From: Spirogloea muscicola
Lineage: Eukaryota; Streptophyta; Zygnematophyceae; Spirogloeales; Spirogloeaceae
DNA: 16,130 nucleotides
Direction: 5' to 3'
Assembly (NCBI GenBank): GCA_009602725.1
Contig: WELB01000316.1
Span: 46,466-62,595 of the forward strand
In this document: positions 9,421 to 16,130 of the stretch, one piece after another
Layout of the letters: every line of letters begins with the position of its first letter
Numbering within the stretch: position 1 is the first letter of the stretch
The notes under the pieces: model-generated
Databases searched by the model: none
The model's input: only the letters and a program-made list of their open reading frames with translations
Told to the model about the DNA's origin: nothing
Position numbers and translations under genes: made by a program

Positions 9421-9491
9421 AGAGAAAGAAGGCTCCACAAGAAAGCAGTGGCTGCAAATGCCACTGCTTTCTTGTGGAGCCTTCTTGCTTT
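9421..9491. repeat. Perfect 27-bp hairpin, candidate small-RNA precursor
   Basis: The arms at 9426-9452 and 9460-9486 are exact reverse complements, 27 bp with no mismatch, around a 7-nt loop (TGCAAAT). After one A/G mismatch, pairing continues for about four more base pairs, including a G-T wobble. The arms begin AAGAAGGCTCCACAAG. The structure lies between PEBP and ECH2, about 465 bp past the PEBP stop. It could be a miRNA-like or siRNA-producing hairpin, or a young inverted duplication. Confidence 0.75.
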
Positions 9492-10058
9492 TCTTCGGAT
9501 GTAGCGTGCCACATCTGTCTAGCTGCCAAGGAAGGCTGGCCGACATGACCGACATCCAGCAGATGGCAGCACAGGCTGCGACCTCGACAGAAAGGCTTGC
9601 TTGAGGGCCGCCTTGGAGTCAATGAGTCGGAGTCCTGTACCGAAGCTGCCAAGTCCGTCATCACCGGTGGCCCCACCAAGTTTACATCTGCTGCTCATAT
9701 GACGTGGAGGGAGTTGTCGTAGGAGTCACTGCGGGCGCTGGGCAATGCACCAACGATGTTATCAGCAACGTGAGACGCATGCCCTCGTGGCGAGGCAGGC
9801 AGGTGTGCTGGACGGAGTCCATCCAGCGGGGCCTAGAGATGCGTAGTTGCAAACGCCAGCGCTATCGCGGGACCTTGCGCACAAGTAGCGAAGTCCTTCT
9901 GGGAGGGGTGCTGTCTCGTCTGCGGCAGGGCATGGCAGGAGCACAGGGCCTTGCAGTGAGGAGGCTGTAGCGTTTGGCGACCCAGATGGTCTAGGCCGGC
10001 GACCGTTGGCGGGAGCCCGGACCTCCGGTGACTGTGACGGGCGCGCGCCTGCGACGGG

Positions 10059-10196
10059 CCGCGGCGGCGGCGGCGTGAGCGGCGGCTGCAGCGGCGGCGT
10101 TAGCGGCGGCAGCGGCGGCGTGAGCGGGCTCGCCGGCGCCGCAGGCCCCCTCCCCCGCCGGAGCGGCAGCTGCGGCAGCCGAGCCGCCGCCGCCGT
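10059..10196. repeat. GGC-rich low-complexity leader of ECH2
   Basis: Blocks of GGCGGC are broken by GTGAGC, TGCAGC and GTTAGC, ending about 17 bp before the ECH2 start codon. They recall the tract before the zinc-finger gene. The long open frames across it on both strands follow from the base composition. Confidence 0.65.
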
Positions 10197-10212
10197 GCCA
10201 GCCGCTGGGATT

Positions 10213-13176
10213 ATGGCCGCCATCACAAGCGCCGCCGCGGAGGTTCTGGGCCACCGCTTCGAGGAGGTGAGGCAGCCGCAGTGTGGCACGACCACTTAGC
10301 CGCTGACTGCCTCGCAGCGCAACCCGCGGTCGGCGGGTGCCGTTAGTCCATGCCGTCGCCGGCGGGTTAGCGCATGCTCTGCCCGGCCTTCCGTGACCGT
10401 TGGTGGCCTTTGCTTGGCTGTGGCGCTGGTCTGATGCAGACGCAGAGTGAGTACACGGAACGGTGCGTGCCACATGAAGCCGAGCGTGCCACATGAAGCC
10501 GCTGTTGAGTCCGTCAGCATGCGGTGACCAAATTAGTGGAGTTGCAGTCTCGGCAGGCCTGCACAGCGCTGGAAGGGAGCAGATTTGTAGCTTCGCTGAC
10601 GGCAGAGTTGAGATGCTCCTTGCCAGGGGCTTGGACACTGTAGAGGCAACATTTGCCTTTCTGACGTCTAGGCATGAGATCGTCGATGTCCTTGGGAGAG
10701 TCGCCGGCGAGCATGTGACGGTTAATGTTGTTGCCTCGGTATTGGTGGCGCCCACTGATGAGAGCGACTGGCATTTTGGCAGGGATGTCATCTTGTATGC
10801 GCTATCTGTGGGCGCGTGTGCCACTGATCAGCTGGACCCACTTGAGCTCCCCCTGGTGTACCACTCGAGCAAATTGGAGAAGGTTGGCCCCTACTAGGCT
10901 CTGGGACAGGTGTCATGGGAAGATATCCACCTACCTTGGCAACTTCGTCTATCACCTGGTGCTTGGCAAGTCGAAGTGATATGTCAACGACCTTGCTTCA
11001 CTCAACTTCCTCTGCTGCAGGTCTTGCCAACCTTTGGTGTGCTCTTTCCCTCAGGCATCATTCAACAGATTTCGTCTGTTCCGTCCTTGCAGTACGTGAA
11101 TCAATCTTGTATAGCATTGCTCAGGCAGTTGGATGTTGTCTCCCTGTTTTTGTAAGTCAAAGATCAATTTATGCATATCTGACTAGATGGTGTGTAGCTC
11201 TACTTAGTCTCTGTAGGGAAGTCGCAGGCGTCTAAGCAACGCAAGGTCGATCAAGAATGACATGGATACCATGCAACCTGTTGCAGTTTTGACATCTGAA
11301 GGTTACCTTGTGTGTGAACCATGATCCAGAGGTGTCGATGTGACTCTATTGACCTCCTTGTCATCCAGGTTCGACCCCAGCCTGCTTCTTCATGCAGAGC
11401 AGAGCATTGAAATCTTCAAGCCCCTGCCATCACAGGCCAAGGTAGTAACACCGCCTGCTGATATAATCTCAGGCTGCCTGATATCATCTCAGTGCTAGTC
11501 TCCTGTTGTCTGTTGGCAATGCTTGCTGTCAGGCAGGGTGAGCCACCAAGACACCAAGGGGCTCTAGCGTGTCTGTGTGATTCTGACAATATCAACCTCC
11601 TATGCCATATCCGTCCCAGATTAGGAACCAGAGCTCTATAATAGGCATTGCCGACAAAGGTCAGCAGCACTGCTGGGAGCGACAATTCTTGTCCTGACCG
11701 TCCATGGGGTAGTTGTTCCTGCCTTGGCTCGCTACATTGAGCAGTCTGTGGACCTCCTACGGCGTGCCACCTGCGCATGAAGCAGAAGATTTTTGCTTGT
11801 CAAATCTCTGCTGTTTGTTGAGGTTTGATATCAATCTCATGTGGGAATTGAGTGGTGCAGGTAAAGCAGCACTAATTGAGGTGGAGACACTCACTTATGA
11901 TGAGAGTACAAATGAGAAGCTATGTGTCAATAGGTAAGGATCATCTATGATTTATAGCTTCACAGCTGCATGTCACTAGCTTAAGCTTTACTTCCATTGC
12001 ATCTCATCACGTTTGCGCTCTCCCTCCATCCAAGATGGGGGCCGATTGTTGGGGATGCATTCACTATGCATCATTGGATTTTGCAATCGCTTCTTGGGTG
12101 CTTGAAGATCGCTATGCTTCCTGAGAGGCGCCGGCGGATTTGACGACAAGGGCATCTGTGCCGACATCCCTGATAATTCTCTTGGAAAGGGCAGAGAGCA
12201 AGCCAGCATCAAACCACCGGCTGGGGTGCCCCCAAACATAATTCATGTGAGCCCAACACAAGTGACACAGGTGCAGCCATTACTCCTCTTTGACTGACTT
12301 TGCTCACCTTCACTCTTGCTCTCTGCATTTTCCTGCAGATACTGCATACAGTCTGTGACTCCCGTTTCTTTGTCTCGCTGGTGTGTAAGATAGTACAAGG
12401 CTACGTGTCCTTGTTGTTGAGTTGCATTCAGCTTCTCTGATGCGTTCTTTAAAGATTGTGTCCCAAAGTTTAGTGCACTCCCTCACTGCGCAGCAGATAC
12501 TTGATGATAAAACCCTAAAATTTACAACTACCTCCATTGTTGCAATGTGGCTTCCTACAGGCCTTGCTTTACCGACTAGGTGGCGATTACAATCCACTCC
12601 ATGCTGACCCAGATTTCGCCAAAGCTGCAGGGTGTGAATGCAAGGCCCAGTCTATGCTCTACTGTGAAATTGAGCTGTTGAGCACCTTTGATTGTGAACA
12701 TCTTGAGCTTCCCACAGTGGGAATAAATTTGGGCTGCTCGACATTTATTAAGGACTGTGTGGCCCCTGTTTGCAGCTTCGACATGCCAATTCTGCATGGC
12801 TTGTGCACCTTTGGCTTTGCAGCCCGTGCAGTCATTCACTGCTACTGCAGTGGAGAGCCATCGCTGCTCTGGAGGATGCAAGGGCGCTTTCTGCTCCACG
12901 TTTTCCCTGGCGAGACCATTATCACGGAAATGTGGCCTCAAGGCCCCTCCAGGTCTTTCCCAGAGGGCTCAGCGGTGCACTAAAGCAGTAATACATCTCA
13001 ATTTCAATCAAATTAGTAGGCTGGGAATTGTCACAGTGATGAGCATGTGAAGCGGAGCCTGACCAAGCTGCTGGTACTTGCTTTGCAGCATCCTGTTCCA
13101 GTGTAAGGTGGAGGAGCGTGCAAAGGTGGTGCTGACAGGCATAGCGAGCATCCGCAAACTCGCCTCTCGCATTTGA
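10213..13176 (+). CDS. ECH2: Peroxisomal (R)-specific enoyl-CoA hydratase 2 (MaoC-like), 310 aa
   Basis: Exons: 10213-10266, 10440-10462, 10783-10882, 11021-11091, 11369-11441, 11620-11659, 11861-11933, 12108-12270, 12561-12631, 12776-12952 and 13089-13176 (933 nt, every junction GT-AG and in phase). The enzyme interconverts (3R)-hydroxyacyl-CoA and trans-2-enoyl-CoA; in plants it serves peroxisomal beta-oxidation of unsaturated fatty acids with cis bonds at even positions. It has a double hot-dog fold. The N-terminal half shows YTERDVILYALSVGA and VLPTFGVLFP. The C-terminal MaoC half carries the hydratase-2 signature YRLGGDYNPLHADPDFA, with catalytic Asp208 and His213 by family analogy, then PILHGLCTFGF and FPGETIITEMW. 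The C-terminus Ser-Arg-Ile is a PTS1-type peroxisomal signal. Length matches plant ECH2 (about 309 residues). The 23-nt exon 2 supplies the start of the YTERDV block. Intron 2 is open in the frame of exon 3 from an ATG at 10493, so an intron-retaining form is conceivable. Confidence 0.95.
10465..10501. repeat. 19-bp period tandem duplication inside ECH2 intron 2
   Basis: GCGTGCCACATGAAGCCG is repeated with a 19-bp period two bases into the intron, directly after the donor of the 23-nt microexon. It lies in the splice-regulatory neighbourhood but does not copy the GT donor with the exon. Confidence 0.75.
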
Positions 13177-13299
13177 ACAGGCAGGAGCTTGGCCTCCCTC
13201 TCAAGAGCCTGCTGTGTTTGTGTGAATCGGCAACGGTACTGAAAGTGACTCACCGGGCATACCATGGGTACCTCCTGACTGAAGGAGCTCAGTAAAGCC

Positions 13300-13304
13300 T
13301 GTAA
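13300..13304 (+). terminator. Poly(A) signal TGTAA for ECH2
   Basis: TGTAA lies 124 bp after the ECH2 stop codon. A second TGTAA occurs at 13572-13576. Either could be used; the nearer one is at the more usual distance. Confidence 0.5.
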
Positions 13305-13422
13305 GATGAATCACTTGTGTATAGCAGCAAATTTGCAGATTTGCCCGTAGATATAAATCAGTCGCCCACGACCGCAGCTCGGCTTGCAAGCAAGTATCTT
13401 ATGTCAGAATGTCTGTCTACTG

Positions 13423-13462
13423 ACCCCCCAGTTTGTTTGAAAACCCTCCAGTTTGTCTGAGA
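13423..13462. repeat. 20-bp imperfect direct repeat
   Basis: Two adjacent 20-bp units share the core CAGTTTGT and differ at three positions. They lie in the 3' flank between the convergent genes, with no coding role visible. Confidence 0.7.
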
Positions 13463-14068
13463 TGAGGATGATGTGGCCGGCGCCACTGTTTATTGAATAT
13501 TCTCCTTAACTTCGATGGTGCTAGGCAGGAACTTCTCTGCAAATTCACAAGCAGCACAACTGGCTGGCTCCTGTAATTCAGTGTGTCATTGAGGAGACTC
13601 TGTCATCGCATCATGATCTCGCCAGTGATCTTAGCTGCACAAATGCACAACCACTACTGCAAGCCAGACAACCTCCACACTTTGCATGAGCCTTTGTTGC
13701 CAATTACTCTTCTTTACTCTGTTCTTGTGTCGAGACACTCTCCAGTGAGCAACACTCTTGTACATGAGTTTTATAATCTGACGAGCTTCTAATATGCCAA
13801 TTGGTTCAAGGAGCCACAGCCCTTCACCCACTTTTCTGTGTTTCGCATGTGTGCGCCCTCCGAGATACAACAAGTTGCTGACAGGCCGATCTGCAGGGTC
13901 ACTAGAGGACGACCTACAGCTGCCAAATAACAACAAGGTCAAATGAGTACCTCTGATGGTACATTTAGGTAGTTCCATGAATGCACCTGCAATTTGCAGA
14001 GGTATGGCTGCTAGGCTTATATCATGTCTACTCCACTGCACGACTTCAACAATTAAAAGCTGCCTTTG

Positions 14069-16007
14069 TCAAGAAACACTACAGTCATCATCAACGCATG
14101 TTGTCGAAGGCTGGATGCTGCTAGAAACCTCCAAGAACTCCCGCATGATGCGCATGTTGGCTTCCCCAGTGCGCTGAGCGAATTGCAGGAGGAATTTAAT
14201 AACCAACAGAATATGTTACTAATTGACAAAGTCACTTGGTGATACTGCTGCAGATAACATGCAGTTGACAGTCTAGTACTTAAGCTTGTCCGTTGTCAGA
14301 GAGCAGGCCAAGATACTCCAAGATGGCAACAACCTGCTCCTTTGCAAGCATCTCCACAAAGAGCTCGGGGCTCCCACTTCATAAGTCCGCTTCATGTTGC
14401 AGAAACAGCTATCTTCCAGCTTGCCATGCAAGGGCTTTCCAGATGCCAAGAACATCCTCGAAATGCAAGCTTACCTTCAGAGACAACTTCTTTAGATTGT
14501 CCCATTCGAAATCCTCCTTGACATATGCAGCTCTCACCTGCAGACACCAGATTTGACAGCCAAGTGTCCAGGGTCAATGCTAAATACTAGAGGTGGTTAC
14601 GAAAGGCTGAGATTTATTCTTCCACACAATTCTATTCGAGCACATCCTGCAGGTGCACACATTGTTCGGCTCAAGAGCGACCCACCTCCAGGATTCGCAC
14701 AGCTAGAGGCCCGTAACATTGTTGCCCACAGAGGCAGCACAGATTATGCAAATCAAATTTGAGAAGAGAACAGACTTTGAGGATGGGTGCATGTTCTCAG
14801 AGTTGGTATTGAGTACTGTGTGGTCTAGTAGATGAATAGCTGCAAAAGCATCTAGATGACCAGGCATGGGCACCAGAAGCCATCTCGAGCTGGAGTTGAC
14901 CTCCTGTGACTGAGAGAGCACACTATGCCTGATTGCAACATTGGCTCAGCGACAGGCAAGAATCTTGTGTGGATCTTCCACGTCCTGCGAAGATGCTGCA
15001 ATTGATAGCACAGGTGTACCTAGGCGGGGGTGCTCCTTGAGGAGAGTGGAGCAAAACACATCCCCGTCCTTGAGAGGAATTTTGTCCACAAACGTCATGA
15101 GATCCTTATAACCCTCCGGGTTATAGCTCTGTGAAGCTCACAAGCTAATCGGTCAGCTGGTGATGGAGGTATTGAGGAGCTTGTGAGCTTGTCATCACAA
15201 AAGAGCATCTTGACAAGACTTGTCAGTAGCATTGGTAGGCATAATATATCCAGACTTATACCATCAATCGAGGCTGGTAGCAGGCCACCATGCTAATGGG
15301 AAACCAGTGGCTGTACCTGCAGTTGGGCTAGCACAATACCTGCAGTTGGGCTAGCACAATCTTCACAGCGAGAAAAGTGAAGAAGTTGTGCAGCGAGTCC
15401 GCTGCCTTGGCTTCAGGGGACTTGTCCCCAAAGCCTGGATTCAAGGAGCCCACATCGAGTAACGTCATCTTCTCAGCATCAACGGCTCTGCAGTGGACCA
15501 ACCACTCCTTCTGGCCTTGCTTGGCCTGTGCTTGTGCAAACGAAGAATGCAGTCACTTGACATCTTTACCGCCCTGGCTGCATTGAAAGCAAGACTAGAA
15601 CAACAATTGCCTTCGGCAGGCAGCCAGACCTCAATCTTGCACAATCAAGACCCAAACCAGAACCCAGCAAACCTTAGTCTTACTCTGCACTGCAACTCGC
15701 GCAGCCGGGACAGGGCGCAGTCCAAGGCCTCGTGCGGAGGACAGGAGAGCAAGACGCTACCTGGGACGTACATCTTGGAGTCGGACCGGCACAGCAGCTG
15801 CGTCCTGTCCCGGCCTCGTCTCCCTTGGCAGTCCCTCGCCGCCGGCAGCAGCCGGAGCTGCGCCAGGCCCCGCTCCTCGCACCGGCTGCACTGCCGGCGC
15901 CCTGGACGCGAACGCCGCAGGCGGCTCAGCGGCGACGGCCGGGAAAACACCAGGCCGCCTCCGGCGCTGCCGCTGCTGCGTCGCCGTCTGCGAAGCCGGC
16001 TGTGACG
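14069..16007 (-). CDS. RbcX: RbcX, Rubisco assembly chaperone (start codon unresolved)
   Basis: Minus-strand exons: from at most 16007 to 15761, then 15434-15340, 15128-15020, 14702-14686, 14537-14475 and 14173-14069, in phase. RbcX is a small helical homodimer that clasps the C-terminal tail of the Rubisco large subunit during assembly of the L8 core in the chloroplast stroma. Family blocks appear in order: KMYVPGFGDKSPEAKAADSL, HNFFTFLAVKIVLAQLQ, SYNPEGYKDLMTFVDKIPLK, DGDVFCSTLL, RLAVRILEVRAAYVKEDFEW, DNLKKLSLK and EANMRIMREFLEV. From the Met of MYVPG (15773) the product is 133 residues, the usual mature size. Upstream, an Arg/Ser-rich open frame without acidic bias looks like a transit peptide. 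It has no ATG before an in-frame stop at 16008-16010, so an earlier exon is probably spliced in. The 14702-14686 exon is only 17 nt. The tail (SSSIQPSTTCVDDDCSVS) is not one I recognise. Confidence 0.9.
15134..15190. repeat. 13-bp perfect inverted repeat around the 3' end of RbcX intron 2
   Basis: AAGCTCACAAGCT (15134-15146) and its exact reverse complement (15178-15190) enclose 31 nt. On the transcribed strand the stem closes just before the CACAG acceptor, and the loop holds a branch-point-like CTGAC. The fold could influence use of this acceptor. Confidence 0.6.
15315..15360. repeat. 23-bp exact tandem duplication across an RbcX exon-intron border
   Basis: Two identical 23-bp copies (15315-15337 and 15338-15360) each contain, on the minus strand, the codons for Ile-Val-Leu-Ala-Gln-Leu-Gln (first base onward) followed by a GT. 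The exon therefore ends in the first transcribed copy at 15340. The second copy is intronic and reads into a TAG in frame. Confidence 0.85.
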
Positions 16008-16010
16008 TCA
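16003..16010. promoter_or_regulatory. Palindromic TGACGTCA, CRE/bZIP-type site
   Basis: This full 8-bp CRE palindrome lies at the upstream limit of the RbcX open frame on the minus strand. It overlaps the in-frame TGA. It may mark the RbcX promoter or sit in a 5' intron. Evidence is the motif only. Confidence 0.3.
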
Positions 16011-16130
16011 AGAACCAGCATCGCCGGCTACGACGAGCTGGCCTGGTGGCCGGCGGGGGCTCACAGGCGGACCTGCCCGGGGTGGCGCGGCGGCGGCGGC
16101 GGAGGCGTCCCGAGCCGCGCGGCGGCGCCC

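Larger units (their letters stand above)
8958..10212. other. Intergenic stretch: PEBP 3' flank, hairpin, ECH2 leader
   Basis: I find no conserved coding block here. The frame 9067-9504 reads through a perfect hairpin and simple repeats. The frame 9704-9970 has no recognisable domain. The stretch contains the PEBP poly(A) signal, a 15-bp tandem duplication, the long hairpin at 9426-9486 and, from about 9990, the GC-rich ECH2 leader. Confidence 0.55.
13177..14068. other. Convergent 3' flank between ECH2 and RbcX
   Basis: Both genes end facing this 892-bp stretch, so it should hold both 3' UTRs. I see no coding block. It contains two TGTAA motifs on the plus strand for ECH2 and a 20-bp imperfect direct repeat at 13423-13462 (17 of 20 bases alike). 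I found no TTACA (TGTAA on the minus strand) that would end RbcX. Confidence 0.55.

Noticed and set aside
9067-9504. 146-codon plus-strand frame after PEBP
   Set aside because: It begins in a tandem repeat and runs through both arms of the 27-bp hairpin. No domain or splice partner is visible.
9991-10824. 277-codon minus-strand open frame across the ECH2 leader, exons and introns
   Set aside because: It is antisense to conserved ECH2 exons, starts at a non-ATG codon and is mostly Ala/Arg/Pro/Ser low complexity from GGC tracts. No domain is recognisable.
14280-14378. Minus-strand open stretch inside RbcX intron 5 that reads like a helical protein (PELFVEMLAKEQVVAILEYL)
   Set aside because: It spans only 32 codons between stops. 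No in-phase acceptor links it to exon 5, and the RbcX family has no such segment. The true next exon at 14173 fits phase and conservation.
15109-15127. Near-perfect palindrome TATAACCC-TCC-GGGTTATA as a regulatory hairpin
   Set aside because: It lies inside RbcX exon 3 and encodes the conserved SYNPEGY segment, so the codons explain it.

Overview
The window looks like nuclear DNA of a green alga, most likely a chlorophyte. It holds five protein genes, all cut into many short exons, and none has a bacterial-style uninterrupted frame. Two products act in a chloroplast (a TGD2-type lipid-transport subunit and the Rubisco assembly chaperone RbcX), and a third ends in a peroxisome-targeting tripeptide and matches plant enoyl-CoA hydratase 2. 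TGTAA, the usual chlorophyte poly(A) signal, lies 3' of two genes. Exons at 5' ends are very GC-rich and later exons are much less so. The species cannot be named from the sequence. All gene models are my own splicing of conserved family blocks with in-phase junctions; there is no transcript evidence.

Layout, left to right. 30-1611 (+): 3' part of a TGD2 homologue, 4 exons visible, its beginning lost off the left edge. 1612-3262: non-coding DNA with one MITE-like element (2460-2591) and the GC-rich leader of the next gene. 3263-5801 (+): 9-exon gene for a 304-residue protein with three RanBP2-type zinc fingers. 5802-7660: about 1.9 kb without a recognisable gene, holding a CGT-rich satellite, two G-box palindromes and a second MITE-like element (7294-7482). 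7661-8957 (+): 4-exon PEBP (YbhB-like) gene, 192 residues. 8958-10212: non-coding, with a poly(A) signal and a 27-bp perfect hairpin at 9426-9486. 10213-13176 (+): 11-exon peroxisomal enoyl-CoA hydratase 2 gene, 310 residues. 13177-14068: shared 3' flank of two convergent genes. 14069 to about 16007 (-): RbcX, 6 exons visible, with the start codon unresolved near the right edge.

The genes share no pathway and are not an operon. The four plus-strand genes run head to tail, and RbcX converges on the last of them. The most unusual things are: very small exons (17, 23 and 25 nt) that are nevertheless fixed by protein conservation and phase; one GC-AG intron; a long perfect hairpin that could be a small-RNA precursor; two related MITE-like elements, each upstream of a gene; and a 23-bp tandem duplication that copies an exon end with its splice donor. 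I found no clear case of an undescribed multi-gene system.
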